Both the position numbers and the translations under genes were made by a program. This document shows, piece by piece, positions 1 through 9,410 of a stretch of 64,000 nucleotides of DNA. Position 1 is the first letter of the stretch. Every line of letters starts with the position of its first letter. Below the pieces are notes generated by a model, which was not told the DNA's origin, did no database searches, and was given only the letters and a program-made list of their open reading frames with translations. The DNA comes from Bradyrhizobium ivorense (GTDB lineage Bacteria; Pseudomonadota; Alphaproteobacteria; Rhizobiales; Xanthobacteraceae), in NCBI RefSeq assembly GCF_900696085.1, contig NZ_CAADFC020000004.1, positions 620,001-684,000 of the forward strand. The letters are read 5' to 3'.

Positions 1-1
1 T

Positions 2-499
2 GCAGTTGTGCTCGCGGTGCCGCCGCGCGCGGCCAGCGCCCTGCTGCCGGGCCTGAAGACGCCGACCAAGTTCCGCGCCATCGTCAACGCGCATTTCCGC
101 GTCGATCCGCCGCGCGACGCCGCGCCGATCCTCGGCGTCGTCGGCGGCCTCGTGGAATGGCTGTTTGCGTTCCCGCAGCGGCTGTCGGTGACGATCAGCA
201 ATGGCGACCGCCTGGTCGACATGCCGCGCGAGGAGCTCGCGCAGGCGATCTGGCGCGATGTCTGCAAGGCCTCGGGGGTATCAGGCGAGTTACCGCCCTG
301 GCAGATCGTGCGGGAACGCCGTGCCACATTTGAGGCAACGCCGGAGCAGAATGCCCTGCGTCCGGGCGCCGCAACCGGGCAAAAAAACCTGTTTCTTGCC
401 GGCGATTGGACTGCTACCGGGTTGCCGGCAACCATCGAGGGGTCGGTGCGGTCGGGTGATCGCGCCGCCGATCTGGTTCTCGCCAGACGCTCAATTTGA
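2..499 (+). CDS. hpnE: HpnE, hydroxysqualene-to-squalene FAD oxidoreductase (C-terminal part)
   Basis: Only the last 165 or so codons are present; the gene starts before the window. HpnE belongs to the FAD-dependent amine oxidase/phytoene desaturase superfamily and converts hydroxysqualene into squalene, the last step before cyclisation. The visible C-terminus carries the family's closing FAD-contact segment, FLAGDWTATGLPATIEGSVR, near its end. The gene runs directly into shc on the same strand with no room for a separate promoter, as expected for an hpnCDE-shc operon. The assignment rests on this motif plus the flanking shc, hpnG and hpnH genes. A different member of the desaturase family is the only realistic alternative. 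Confidence 0.88.
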   Translation, partial: AVVLAVPPRAASALLPGLKTPTKFRAIVNAHFRVDPPRDAAPILGVVGGLVEWLFAFPQRLSVTISNGDRLVDMPREELAQAIWRDVCKASGVSGELPPWQIVRERRATFEATPEQNALRPGAATGQKNLFLAGDWTATGLPATIEGSVRSGDRAADLVLARRSI

Positions 500-537
500 C
501 CTGTTGCAGCGACGCCGGCCGTGAGGGCCGGCCCGCG

Positions 538-2553
538 ATGAAGAGGATATCGAGCGACATGCTTTCGAGAGATCACAGCGTAGCAGCAGTTGATCGCGTC
601 GCGACAGTCGACACCGCGTCAGTCGATCCGGTCGCGCTGCAGAACAGCATCTCAAAGGCGACCGAGGCGCTGCTTGGCTATCGCCAGGCCGACGGACATT
701 GGGTGTTCGAGCTCGAGGCCGACAGCACCATTCCGGCCGAGTACATCCTGCTGCGTCACTATCTCGCTGAGCCGGTCGACAGCGCGCTCGAGGCCAAGAT
801 CGGCAATTACCTGCGCCGGGTGCAGGGCGCGCACGGCGGTTGGCCGCTGGTGCATGACGGCCCGTTCGACATGAGCGCGAGCGTGAAGTCGTACTTCGCG
901 CTGAAGATGATCGGCGATTCCGTCGACGCGCCGCACATGGTGCGGGCGCGCGAGGCGATCCGCTCGCGCGGCGGTGCCGCGGGCAGCAACGTCTTCACCC
1001 GCTTCCTGCTTGCGCTCTATGGCGTCGTGAGCTGGCGCGCCACGCCGGTGCTGCCGATCGAGATCATGCTGCTGCCGATGTGGTCGCCGTTCCACATCAA
1101 CAAGATCTCGTACTGGGCACGCACCACCATGGTGCCGCTGATGGTGCTGGCCGCGCTGAAGCCGCGCGCCAAGAACCCGAAGGGCGTCGGCATCGACGAG
1201 CTGTTCCTCGAGGATCCGAAATCGGTCCGCATGGCGCCGAAGGCGCCGCACCAGAGCGCGAGCTGGTTCTATCTGTTCCGCTCGCTCGATGCCGTGCTGC
1301 GCGTGATCGAGCCGATGTTCCCGAAAAGCCTGCGCCAGCGCGCCATCGACGCCGCGCTCGCCTTCACCGAGGAGCGGCTGAACGGAGAGGACGGCATGGG
1401 CGCGATCTATCCGCCGATGGCCAACATCGTGATGATGTACGACGCGCTCGGCAAGGACGAGAGCTATCCGCCGCGCGCCACCACGCGGCGCGGGCTCGAC
1501 AAGCTGCTGGTGATCCGCGAGCAGGAGGCCTATTGCCAGCCCTGCGTCTCGCCGGTGTGGGACACCGCGCTGACCTGCCACGCGCTGGAGGAGGTGGGCG
1601 GCGACAGCTTCGCCCGGGCCAAGGAAGGGCTCGACTGGCTGAAGCCGCGACAGGTGCTGGAGCTGAAGGGCGACTGGGCGGTCAAGGCGCCGAACGTCCG
1701 CCCCGGCGGCTGGGCGTTCCAGTACAACAACGACCACTATCCCGATCTCGACGACACCGCCGTGGTGGTGATGGCGATGGACCGGGTGCGGCGCCAGACC
1801 GGAACCGGGGAATATGACGCGGCGATCGCGCGCGGCCGCGAGTGGATCGAGGGGCTGCAGAGCCGCGACGGCGGCTGGGCCGCGTTCGACGTCAACAACC
1901 TCGAATATTACCTCAACAACATCCCGTTCTCGGATCACGGCGCGCTGCTCGATCCGCCGACCGAGGACGTCACCGCGCGCTGCATATCGATGCTGGGCCA
2001 GCTCGGCGAGACCGCCGCGACCAGCAAGGCGATGGCCGACGGCGTCGCCTACCTGCGCCGCACCCAGCTCGCGGAAGGCTCCTGGTACGGCCGCTGGGGC
2101 CTGAATTACATCTACGGCACCTGGTCGGTACTCTCAGCGCTAAATGTCGCGGGGATCGACCGCAACGACCCGATGATTCGCAAAGCGGTCGATTGGCTGG
2201 TCTCGGTCCAGAATCAGGACGGCGGCTGGGGCGAGGACGCCGTCAGCTACCGGCTGGATTACAAGGGATATGAGGTCGCACCCTCGACTTCCTCACAGAC
2301 GGCATGGGCTTTGCTTGGTCTGATGGCGGCCGGCGAGGTGGAACATCCGGCGGTCGTGCGCGGGGTGGAGTACCTAAAGGCAACACAGTCAGAAAAAGGA
2401 CTGTGGGACGAGCAGCGATACACCGCAACGGGGTTTCCGCGGGTGTTTTACTTGCGATATCATGGCTACTCGAAGTTCTTTCCGCTCTGGGCACTGGCGC
2501 GGTATCGGAATCTGAGAAGCACCAATAGCAGGGTGGTAGGGGTCGGGATGTGA
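538..2553 (+). CDS. shc: Squalene-hopene cyclase
   Basis: This membrane-associated triterpene cyclase turns squalene into the pentacyclic hopene/hopanol skeleton. The protein is about 671 residues, normal for the family. The protonating DXDD motif is present as DLDD at residues 403-406, and several QW repeats (for example QSRDGGW and QNQDGGW) are visible in the C-terminal half. I chose ATG 538 because GAGGG lies 10 bases upstream. ATG 559 with upstream AAGAGGA is an equal alternative, and the frame is also open to a TTG at 496 overlapping hpnE. The stop codon overlaps the GTG start of hpnG by four bases, so the two are translationally coupled. Confidence 0.95.
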   Translation: MKRISSDMLSRDHSVAAVDRVATVDTASVDPVALQNSISKATEALLGYRQADGHWVFELEADSTIPAEYILLRHYLAEPVDSALEAKIGNYLRRVQGAHGGWPLVHDGPFDMSASVKSYFALKMIGDSVDAPHMVRAREAIRSRGGAAGSNVFTRFLLALYGVVSWRATPVLPIEIMLLPMWSPFHINKISYWARTTMVPLMVLAALKPRAKNPKGVGIDELFLEDPKSVRMAPKAPHQSASWFYLFRSLDAVLRVIEPMFPKSLRQRAIDAALAFTEERLNGEDGMGAIYPPMANIVMMYDALGKDESYPPRATTRRGLDKLLVIREQEAYCQPCVSPVWDTALTCHALEEVGGDSFARAKEGLDWLKPRQVLELKGDWAVKAPNVRPGGWAFQYNNDHYPDLDDTAVVVMAMDRVRRQTGTGEYDAAIARGREWIEGLQSRDGGWAAFDVNNLEYYLNNIPFSDHGALLDPPTEDVTARCISMLGQLGETAATSKAMADGVAYLRRTQLAEGSWYGRWGLNYIYGTWSVLSALNVAGIDRNDPMIRKAVDWLVSVQNQDGGWGEDAVSYRLDYKGYEVAPSTSSQTAWALLGLMAAGEVEHPAVVRGVEYLKATQSEKGLWDEQRYTATGFPRVFYLRYHGYSKFFPLWALARYRNLRSTNSRVVGVGM

Positions 2554-3284
2554 TTTTGGGGGCGGGGGCCGCCGAGACCGTGGGCAGTCAAATTGATCCT
2601 CGGCCGGTGTTGATTGTGACTGGATTGGTGCAGGAGGCCCGCATCGCGGCAGGTCCCGGCATGATCGTGATTTGCAGTTCCAGCGATCCGCAGCAGTTGC
2701 GCGCATTGCTGGCGACGCTGGACCCTACAACTTTCCGTGGCGTGATTTCGTTCGGCGTGGCCGGCGGGCTCGATCCGTCGCTCAAGTCGGGCGATGTCGT
2801 GGTCGCGACCGAGGTGCTGGCCGGCGATACCCGCTTCCTGGCGGCGTCCGCGCTGAACGAGGAGATGATCGCCAGCGCCGCGCTGAAGCGCCGCAGGATC
2901 GTCCGCGGCGGGCTCGCCGGTGTGGAGCAGGTGATCGCGGCGAAGGCCTGCAAGGCCGCGCTGCGCTCGGTGACGGGTGCTGCAGCCGTCGACATGGAGA
3001 GCCACATCGCGGCGGCTTATGCCGCGCGGGCGGGCATTCCGTTCGCCGCGCTGCGCGTGATCAGCGATCCCGCGCACCGGGCACTGCCGGAACTGGCGAA
3101 ATCCGCCGTGAAGCCGAACGGCGACATCGACCTGCGCAAGGTGCTGCGCGGCATCGCGCGCAATCCGCGGACGCTGCGGGCGCTGGTGTCGACCGGCATC
3201 GACTTCAACCGCGCGCTGCGCTCGCTGCGCGGCTGCCGCGGCTTCCTGCTCGGCAGCGACGCGCTGGTGCCGGTCGAGGCATAA
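2550..3284 (+). CDS. hpnG: HpnG, adenosylhopane nucleosidase/phosphorylase-like enzyme
   Basis: HpnG removes adenine from adenosylhopane to give ribosylhopane (or its phosphate) on the way to bacteriohopanetetrol-type lipids. The 244-residue protein has the nucleoside phosphorylase/MTA-SAH nucleosidase fold signature. A glycine-rich FGVAGGLDPSLKSGDVVVA segment lies near residue 70, and AAAVDMESHIAAAYA near residue 150 includes the substrate-contacting Met-Glu pair. The GTG start overlaps the shc stop (GTGA), a coupled arrangement. A strong bidirectional terminator follows, separating it from the convergent hpnH. The role follows from known hopanoid clusters in which hpnG and hpnH act consecutively. 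Confidence 0.93.
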   Translation: MILGAGAAETVGSQIDPRPVLIVTGLVQEARIAAGPGMIVICSSSDPQQLRALLATLDPTTFRGVISFGVAGGLDPSLKSGDVVVATEVLAGDTRFLAASALNEEMIASAALKRRRIVRGGLAGVEQVIAAKACKAALRSVTGAAAVDMESHIAAAYAARAGIPFAALRVISDPAHRALPELAKSAVKPNGDIDLRKVLRGIARNPRTLRALVSTGIDFNRALRSLRGCRGFLLGSDALVPVEA

Positions 3285-3334
3285 CCGTCGCGGGCAGCGG
3301 AGCTGCTCACCGAGGCTCAGGACAAGCTCAAAAC

Positions 3335-3368
3335 AAAAGGCCCGATCGCGATGCGATCGGGCCTTTTT
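3335..3368. terminator. Bidirectional intrinsic terminator between hpnG and hpnH
   Basis: A perfect 15-bp stem (AAAAGGCCCGATCGC pairing with GCGATCGGGCCTTTT) closes a 3-base loop and has A- and T-runs on its two sides. It can therefore stop transcription from both convergent genes. Confidence 0.9.
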
Positions 3369-3392
3369 GATTTGGATGCTTGCCGGCGCGGC

Positions 3393-4559
3393 TTACGCGG
3401 CCGTCGACTTCTGGGCGGCTGCGGCCTTCTTCTGCTCGGCGGCAAGCGCCTCGTCGCGGCGGATTTCCGAGAGCTTCTTCTGCACCTGCTGCGAGAAGAT
3501 GTACTGCGCCGGGCGCTGCTTCGACATGTCGATCTCCGGCGCCATCGGGCCGGTGGTCTTGATGCCGCGCAGCGACACCCACATCGCCTTCAGCGGGTTG
3601 TTGATCGCAGCGGTGGCCGCGGTCGGCTCGTAGCCGCAATGCGCCATGCAGTCGGCGCACTTCTCGTACTTGCCGGTGCCGTAGGTCTCCCAGTCGGTGG
3701 TCTCCATCAGCTCCTTGAAGGTCTTGGCGTAGCCTTCACCGAGCAGATAGCAGGGCTTCTGCCAGCCGAAGATGTTGCGCGCCGGCATGCCCCACGGCGT
3801 GCACTCGTATTCCTGGTTGCCGGCGAGGAAGTCCAAAAAGAGCCCGGAATGCATGAAGTTCCACTTCTTGCCCTTGCCGAGCGCAAAGACGTCGCGGAAC
3901 AGCTTCTTGGTCTTGGTGCGGTTGAGGAAGTGCTCCTGATCGGGCGCACGCTCATAGGCATAGCCGGGCGACATCGAGACGCCGACGCCGAGCTCGGTGG
4001 TGAAGTCGAGGAATTTTGCGATCTCCTCGGCCGGGTGGCCGTCGAAGATGGTGGCGTTGACGTTGACGGTGAAGCCGCGGGCCTTCGCCGCCTTGATCGC
4101 GGAGACGGCGCGATCGAACACGCCCTTCTGCGACACCGCCTTGTCGTGATGGTCCTTCAGGCCGTCGAGATGCACCGAGAAGAACAGATACGGCGACGGC
4201 TCGAACAGATCGAGCTTCTTCTCGAGCAGCAGCGCGTTGGTGCACAGCGAGACGAACTTCTTGCGCGCGACGAGGCCGCGCACGATCTCGCCGATCTCCT
4301 TGTGGATCAGCGGCTCGCCGCCGGGGATAGCCACCATCGGGGCGCCGCATTCATCGGCGGCGTCCCAGCATTCCTGCGCGGTCATGCGGCGGTTGAGGAT
4401 CGCATCGGGATAGTCGATCTTGCCGCAGCCGACGCAGGCGAGGTTGCAACGGAACAGGGGTTCCAGCATCAGCACGAGCGGATAGCGTTTGCGGCCAAGC
4501 AGTTTCTGCTTGATCAGATAACCGCCGATACGCATTTCCTTGAAGAACGGTATAGCCAT
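3393..4559 (-). CDS. hpnH: HpnH, adenosylhopane synthase (radical SAM)
   Basis: HpnH is a radical S-adenosylmethionine enzyme that joins a 5'-deoxyadenosyl group to diploptene, making adenosylhopane, the first committed step toward extended C35 hopanoids. The 388-residue protein has the CxxxCxxC iron-sulfur motif at C38, C42 and C45, followed by a GGEPL segment that contacts SAM. More cysteines cluster near residue 310 (CADCMAHCGYEP), typical of the family's C-terminal region. I chose the start that gives MAIPFFKEM; an in-frame ATG seven codons upstream is possible. The C-terminal tail is alanine/lysine-rich. The gene faces hpnG and lies just downstream of ispH on the same strand. Confidence 0.95.
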   Translation of the reverse strand: MAIPFFKEMRIGGYLIKQKLLGRKRYPLVLMLEPLFRCNLACVGCGKIDYPDAILNRRMTAQECWDAADECGAPMVAIPGGEPLIHKEIGEIVRGLVARKKFVSLCTNALLLEKKLDLFEPSPYLFFSVHLDGLKDHHDKAVSQKGVFDRAVSAIKAAKARGFTVNVNATIFDGHPAEEIAKFLDFTTELGVGVSMSPGYAYERAPDQEHFLNRTKTKKLFRDVFALGKGKKWNFMHSGLFLDFLAGNQEYECTPWGMPARNIFGWQKPCYLLGEGYAKTFKELMETTDWETYGTGKYEKCADCMAHCGYEPTAATAAINNPLKAMWVSLRGIKTTGPMAPEIDMSKQRPAQYIFSQQVQKKLSEIRRDEALAAEQKKAAAAQKSTAA

Positions 4560-4600
4560 TAGACGATTTTCTTTCTGCACTTAACGGAAGTGGGTTCAGA

Positions 4601-5527
4601 TCAGCCTGCAGTCAGTTCGGCTGGCAGCCGGAATTCGATATTCTCCTCGCGGCCGGGGAGCACCGAGACCGATACCGGTCCGATCCGCCGCAGCGCCTCG
4701 ATCACATCGTCGACCAAAACCTCCGGCGCCGAGGCGCCCGCTGTAATGCCGACAGCCTTCGCATCCTTCAGCCAATCCGGGTTGAGCTCGCTCCCATCGG
4801 CAATGAGGTAACTCGCGACGCCGACCTCGGTGCCGATTTCGCGAAGCCTGTTTGAGTTGGAACTATTGGCGGCCCCAACCACCAATATGACGTCCACCAG
4901 TTTGCTCAGGTCCCTTACCGCGGATTGGCGGTTCTGTGTCGCATAGCAGATATCCCGGGTGTCCGGGCCTTGAATGTCTGTAAATTTTGCCTGAAGAGCC
5001 CCGATTATGTCCCTTGTGTCATCCACGGACAACGTCGTCTGGGTGATATAGGCGACCGGGGTGTCGGTCGGAAGGGTGAGTTCCGCCACGTCCTCGACGC
5101 TCTGGACCAGCAGAACCGGGCCGGGAACCTGCCCCATGGTTCCCTCGACCTCGGGGTGGCCGGCGTGCCCGATCAGGATCAGGGCGCGGCCCTTCGAGAT
5201 ATAGCGCTTGCCTTGATTATGGACCTTGGTGACGAGCGGGCAGGTGGCATTGAGCACCGGCAGGTCGCGCGCGGCAGCCTCCTCCTCGACGCTCCTCGCC
5301 ACGCCATGGGCACTGAACACGGTGACCGCCTTGGCCGGCACTTCCGACAGGTCCTCGACAAAGATCGCGCCCTTCTTCTTCAGGCTTTCAACCACGTACT
5401 TGTTGTGCACGATCTCGTGGCGGACATAGACCGGCGGGCCGTACTTCTCGAGCGCACGTTCGACGATCTCGATGGCGCGCACGACGCCGGCACAGAAGCC
5501 GCGCGGCTGGGCCAGAAACACTTCCAT
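4601..5527 (-). CDS. ispH: 4-hydroxy-3-methylbut-2-enyl diphosphate reductase
   Basis: IspH (LytB) is the last enzyme of the MEP pathway. It reduces HMBPP to isopentenyl and dimethylallyl diphosphate using a [4Fe-4S] cluster. The three cluster cysteines are visible at C12 (RGFCAGV), C96 (NATCPLV) and C194 ([10 protein letters not shown]). The chosen start gives [15 protein letters not shown], the family's normal N-terminus, and a protein of 308 residues. In-frame upstream codons to about 5593 would add an unneeded extension. It sits upstream of hpnH on the same strand, 41 bp away, so the two are probably co-transcribed. The context suggests precursor supply to hopanoid synthesis, although IspH serves all isoprenoids. 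Confidence 0.96.
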   Translation of the reverse strand: MEVFLAQPRGFCAGVVRAIEIVERALEKYGPPVYVRHEIVHNKYVVESLKKKGAIFVEDLSEVPAKAVTVFSAHGVARSVEEEAAARDLPVLNATCPLVTKVHNQGKRYISKGRALILIGHAGHPEVEGTMGQVPGPVLLVQSVEDVAELTLPTDTPVAYITQTTLSVDDTRDIIGALQAKFTDIQGPDTRDICYATQNRQSAVRDLSKLVDVILVVGAANSSNSNRLREIGTEVGVASYLIADGSELNPDWLKDAKAVGITAGASAPEVLVDDVIEALRRIGPVSVSVLPGREENIEFRLPAELTAG

Positions 5528-5919
5528 AGGACGTCCGTTACGCAAAATTGCACCAGTCCGTTCAACGCGCTTGCGACCATTTCGGCGTCGCACTTCACCG
5601 GGCCGGACACCGCAGCGTGAGCTGCACCATCCGTGCCATCACAGTTCCTGTGGCTGATCCAACGCCCCAAGCACATGGAACTACAGGGTTTTGCCCCAAA
5701 AAGGTAGTGCTACGAAATGTTGCTGGGTCGTGCAGGAAGCCGTCTGAGGTACTATGGTATGGGATGTCGCCCCTGCGACCGTCCGTCCCCCTCACTTGTT
5801 CGTCACTTTATCGCCCTCTGGGGCGGTTTATACCGGCCATTCACGGCCGTGTCGGTTGTCCGGGACCTCCTCGCCATCCCGTCGAGGAGAATGACCAAAA
5901 CAACATTAGATCGGCCCCG
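5528..5919. other. Intergenic region between divergent ispH and hpnN
   Basis: About 390 bp without a convincing gene; the open frames here lack family features and good ribosome sites. The region must carry the ispH-hpnH promoter on the minus strand, which I could not locate from sequence. The hpnN promoter lies at its right edge. Confidence 0.6.
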
Positions 5920-5944
5920 GGAACTCCGCTAGAGAGCGGGCGTT
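5920..5944 (+). promoter_or_regulatory. Sigma-EcfG (general stress response) promoter of hpnN
   Basis: GGAAC at 5920-5924 and CGTT at 5941-5944 are separated by exactly 16 bases. This matches the alphaproteobacterial EcfG consensus GGAAC-N16/17-CGTT. The predicted start of transcription would be about 30 bases before the hpnN GTG codon, which is a sensible leader length. The match is seen; its use by EcfG is inferred. Confidence 0.75.
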
Positions 5945-5980
5945 TTCGGCCATGCTTCCCCGAGATTGGAAAGATAAGAA

Positions 5981-8596
5981 GTGCTGACAAATATTGTCGT
6001 CTCAGTTGTTCGGACGTGTACGCGTTTTGCCCTTCCTGTTGTCATTTTTTCTCTGCTGCTCTCGATCGGCGCGGGCATCTACGCGGCGCGCAACTTCTCG
6101 ATCAACACCGACATCAACAAGTTGATCTCGGCCGATCTGGACTGGCGCAAACGCGACAACCAGTTCGAGGAAGCATTCGACCGTGAGCGGCTGATCCTGG
6201 CGGTGGTCGAGGCGCAGACGCCTGAGCTGACCAGCTCGGCGGCGAAGGCGCTGACCGAGCGGCTGCAAGGCGACAAGAAGAATTTCGAGTCGATCACGCC
6301 GCTCGGCTCCGGCGAGTTCTTCGAGAAGAACGGCCTGCTGTTCCTGCCCACCGAAGAGGTCGCCAAGACCACGGCCCAGCTCGAGCAGTCGGCTCCGCTG
6401 GTCGAGATCATGGCGGGCGATCCTTCGATCCGCGGGCTGACCGGTGCACTCGAGACCGGCCTTGCCGGCGTCAAGCGCGGCCAGGTCAAGCTCGACAATG
6501 CCGTGCGTCCGTTCAACCTGATCTCGGACACGGTCGAGAGCGTCCTCACCAAGGGCGACGCGACGTTCTCTTGGCGCGAGCTCACCAGCGACAAACCGCT
6601 GACCGATTCGGACAAGCGCGCCTTCATCGAGATCAAGCCAATCATCGACTATTCGGCCCTGGAGCCGGGCAAGGGCGCGACCGATGCGATCCGCAAGGCC
6701 GCGGCCGACCTGAATTTCCCGACCGCTTTCCACGCCCGCGTGCGGCTGACCGGGCCGGTGCCGATCGCCAATGAGGAATACGCCACCGTCCAGGACGGTG
6801 CGATCACCAACGGCATCGGCACCGTGGTGATCGTGCTGATCATCCTCTGGATGGCGCTGCACTCGGGCAAGATCATCTTCGCGGTGTTCCTCAATCTGTT
6901 CATCGGCCTCGCCATCACCACGGCGGTCGGTCTGATGATGGTCGGATCGCTGAACCTGCTCTCGATCGCGTTCGCCGTGCTGTTCGTCGGCCTCGGCGTC
7001 GACTTCGGCATCCAGTTCAGCGTGCGCTACCGCTCCGAGCGCTTCAAGAACGACAATCTGACATTGGCGCTGGAGAACGCGGCGCGCCGCTCCGCGGTGC
7101 CGCTGTCGCTCGCGGCGATGGCGACCGCCGCCGGCTTCCTCTGCTTCCTGCCGACCGACTACAAGGGTATCTCCGAGCTCGGCAAGATCGCCGGCGCCGG
7201 CATGGTGGTGGCGTTCATCTCGAGCATCACGGTGCTGCCGGCGCTGCTCGATCTGCTCAACCCGCCCGGCGAGAAGGAGCCGGTCGGCTACGCCTTCCTG
7301 GCGCCGGTCGATCACTTCCTGGAAAAGCACCGCATCCCGATCATCGTCGGCACCATCCTGGTCTCGGTCGCGGGCCTGCCGCTGCTCCACTACATGAAGT
7401 TCGACTTCAACCCGATCAATCTGCGCAACAAGCATGCGGAATCGATCGCGACCTTCCTCGACCTGAGAAAGGATCCGAACACCGGCGCCAACGCCATCAA
7501 CGTGATGACGAACTCGGAGGCCGACGCCAGGAAGATCGAGGCCAAGCTCGAGAAGCTGCCGGAAGTGTCGCGCGTGATGTCGCTCGACAGCTTCGTGCCG
7601 GAGGACCAGCCGGCCAAGCTGAAGCTGATCGCGCAGGCGGCCAAGACGCTGGGTCCGGCGCTCAACCCGGATTCGGTCGATCCGGCGCCGTCCGATCAGG
7701 AGAACATCGAGTCGCTGAAGAGCTCGGTCGACAGCCTGCGCAAGACCGCGGGCGACGGCAAGGGGCCGGGCGCGGTCGCCGCGCGCCGGCTCGCCGACGA
7801 CCTGCAGAAGCTCGCCGATTCGAACCAGGCGACCCGTGACAAGGCGCAGGAGATCTTCGTTGCGCCGATGAAGATCGTGTTCGAGCAGCTGCGCAACACG
7901 CTGCAGGCCCAGACCGTGACGCTGCAGAACTTGCCGCCGGAACTGGTCGCGAGCTGGAAGACCAAGGACGGCCTGATGCGGGTCGAGGTCGAGCCGAAGG
8001 GCGACCCGAACGACAACGACAACCTGCGCCGCTTCGCCGACGCGGTGCTCGCCGCCGAGCCGACCGCGATCGGCGGGCCGGTCTCGATCCTCAAATCGGG
8101 CGATGTGGTGGTGGATGCGTTCATCCACGCCGGCATTCTGGCGCTGGTGGCGATCAGCGTGCTGCTGTACCTGACGCTGCGGCGGGTGGTCGACGTGCTG
8201 CTGACGCTGGTGCCGCTCTTGGTCGCCGGCATCGTCACGCTGGAGATCTGCGTGCTGATCGGCCTGCCGCTCAACTTCGCCAACATCGTCGCGCTGCCGC
8301 TGCTGCTCGGCGTCGGCGTCGCGTTCAAGATCTATTATGTCACGGCATGGCGGCAGGGCAGAACGAATCTGCTGCAATCGAGCCTGACCCGCGCGATCTT
8401 TTTCAGCGCGCTGACCACGGCAACCGCGTTCGGCAGCCTCTGGCTATCCAGTCATCCCGGAACCGCGAGCATGGGCAAGCTGCTGGCGCTCTCGCTCGTC
8501 ACGACGCTGGCGGCGGTGTTGCTGTTCCAGCCCGCGCTGATGGGCAAGCCGCGCGAGGTCGCAAAGGAGGGCGATACGGCCGACGATGTCACCTGA
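5981..8596 (+). CDS. hpnN: HpnN, hopanoid RND transporter
   Basis: HpnN is an inner-membrane RND/MMPL-type transporter that moves hopanoids toward the outer membrane. The 871-residue protein shows the RND layout: an N-terminal membrane helix, a large periplasmic loop, a first bundle of helices (about residues 275-425, with the GLGVDFGIQFSVRYRSERF segment), a second periplasmic domain, and a second bundle near residues 710-855. The start is GTG; the leader is purine-rich (GGAAAGATAAGAA) rather than a classical ribosome site. It has its own EcfG-type promoter, so its control may differ from that of the biosynthetic genes. Length and position in the hopanoid locus support HpnN over a generic MMPL protein. 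Confidence 0.94.
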   Translation: MLTNIVVSVVRTCTRFALPVVIFSLLLSIGAGIYAARNFSINTDINKLISADLDWRKRDNQFEEAFDRERLILAVVEAQTPELTSSAAKALTERLQGDKKNFESITPLGSGEFFEKNGLLFLPTEEVAKTTAQLEQSAPLVEIMAGDPSIRGLTGALETGLAGVKRGQVKLDNAVRPFNLISDTVESVLTKGDATFSWRELTSDKPLTDSDKRAFIEIKPIIDYSALEPGKGATDAIRKAAADLNFPTAFHARVRLTGPVPIANEEYATVQDGAITNGIGTVVIVLIILWMALHSGKIIFAVFLNLFIGLAITTAVGLMMVGSLNLLSIAFAVLFVGLGVDFGIQFSVRYRSERFKNDNLTLALENAARRSAVPLSLAAMATAAGFLCFLPTDYKGISELGKIAGAGMVVAFISSITVLPALLDLLNPPGEKEPVGYAFLAPVDHFLEKHRIPIIVGTILVSVAGLPLLHYMKFDFNPINLRNKHAESIATFLDLRKDPNTGANAINVMTNSEADARKIEAKLEKLPEVSRVMSLDSFVPEDQPAKLKLIAQAAKTLGPALNPDSVDPAPSDQENIESLKSSVDSLRKTAGDGKGPGAVAARRLADDLQKLADSNQATRDKAQEIFVAPMKIVFEQLRNTLQAQTVTLQNLPPELVASWKTKDGLMRVEVEPKGDPNDNDNLRRFADAVLAAEPTAIGGPVSILKSGDVVVDAFIHAGILALVAISVLLYLTLRRVVDVLLTLVPLLVAGIVTLEICVLIGLPLNFANIVALPLLLGVGVAFKIYYVTAWRQGRTNLLQSSLTRAIFFSALTTATAFGSLWLSSHPGTASMGKLLALSLVTTLAAVLLFQPALMGKPREVAKEGDTADDVT

Positions 8597-8622
8597 CGCG
8601 TCGGCGCCCGCTGCGGCCGCTC

Positions 8623-8660
8623 AAGCGCGATGCGATCGGGTTGGATCGTCATCGCGCCTT
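8623..8660. repeat. Palindromic intergenic repeat (AAGCGCGATG family), diverged copy
   Basis: An inverted repeat with arms AAGCGCGATG and CATCGCGC lies between the ends of hpnN and the DUF2147 gene. It matches the better-preserved element at 14340-14380. Convergent genes flank it, so it could act as a terminator. Confidence 0.65.
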
Positions 8661-8672
8661 AGGTCGTTTGAG

Positions 8673-9308
8673 CTAGCGCGTCGGCGTCGGATGCGCGATC
8701 TCGGGAAGCAGGCAGATATCGCCGATATCGGCAGCTGAGGCGTTGGCGCCCTGCTTCTGCGCGCTCTTGGGCGCTGCCGTGCCGGTGGTCTTCGGCGCAG
8801 CTGCCGTCGATTTGGGCGCTGCACCCTTTGCAGCTGGATTGGCCGCCGGGTTGCCGGCGGCGCTCACCGGGATCGGCGGGCCGACGCGCGTCCAGGTCTC
8901 GCCGCCGCAGAGGAAACCGAGCACGCAGCCCTGGATCTCGAGCTGATCGGTTCCGACCGGCTTGATGGTCGAGCTGTAGTGCTGGCCGTCCTTGGCGTTG
9001 TAGACCTGACCTTCCCATGCATCGACGCCGGGCTTTTTCTTCATCTCGATCAGGATCGGCATGCCGAGCGTCGGCCGGGTCTGCTTCGCCTGATCGGGAT
9101 TGTTCTTGTCGGTGCCGCCGGGGGTTTTTTCCCACGAGACCGCACCCCACATGTTGCCATTGCACTGGGCAACGCGGATGATGGCAACGCCGTCAGCGAC
9201 CTTCCAGTCGCCAGTGGGGTCCGCAGCCAGTGCCGGTGATACTACGGTGGCCAAAAATAAACTTGAGAGGGCTATTGTGCGCGCGAAAGTTCTTGGGCAG
9301 TGCAACAT
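8673..9308 (-). CDS. Exported DUF2147-domain protein
   Basis: The 211-residue protein begins with a Sec signal peptide (MLHCPRTFARTIALSSLFLA..., cleavage after ALA near residue 28). A DUF2147 domain of about 110 residues follows, opening with PTGDWKVADGVAIIRVAQC and including the paired tryptophans WGAVSWEK. DUF2147 proteins are small periplasmic beta-barrel proteins of unknown role. The C-terminal third is a low-complexity Ala/Lys/Pro linker (AAPKSTAAAPKTTGTAAPK) ending in a short conserved-looking tail. It lies on the strand opposite hpnN and hpnO, between them, so a link to hopanoids is not implied by operon structure. Confidence 0.82.
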   Translation of the reverse strand: MLHCPRTFARTIALSSLFLATVVSPALAADPTGDWKVADGVAIIRVAQCNGNMWGAVSWEKTPGGTDKNNPDQAKQTRPTLGMPILIEMKKKPGVDAWEGQVYNAKDGQHYSSTIKPVGTDQLEIQGCVLGFLCGGETWTRVGPPIPVSAAGNPAANPAAKGAAPKSTAAAPKTTGTAAPKSAQKQGANASAADIGDICLLPEIAHPTPTR

Positions 9309-9410
9309 GGTCCAAACCTGTGCTTAAGTCGACGATCCGAGCGGGGGGCAAAACGCCGCTATCGAGCGTTTTATGTTGACGAAATGGCCATCAACCGACG
9401 TATGTAACGA

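Noticed and set aside
652..1938. Long minus-strand open frame across shc
   Set aside because: It is a frame shadow of squalene-hopene cyclase; its translation is repetitive and has no family features.
6002..8377. 791-codon minus-strand frame antisense to hpnN
   Set aside because: Arises from GC bias and codon pattern of the real gene; no signal, domain or ribosome site.
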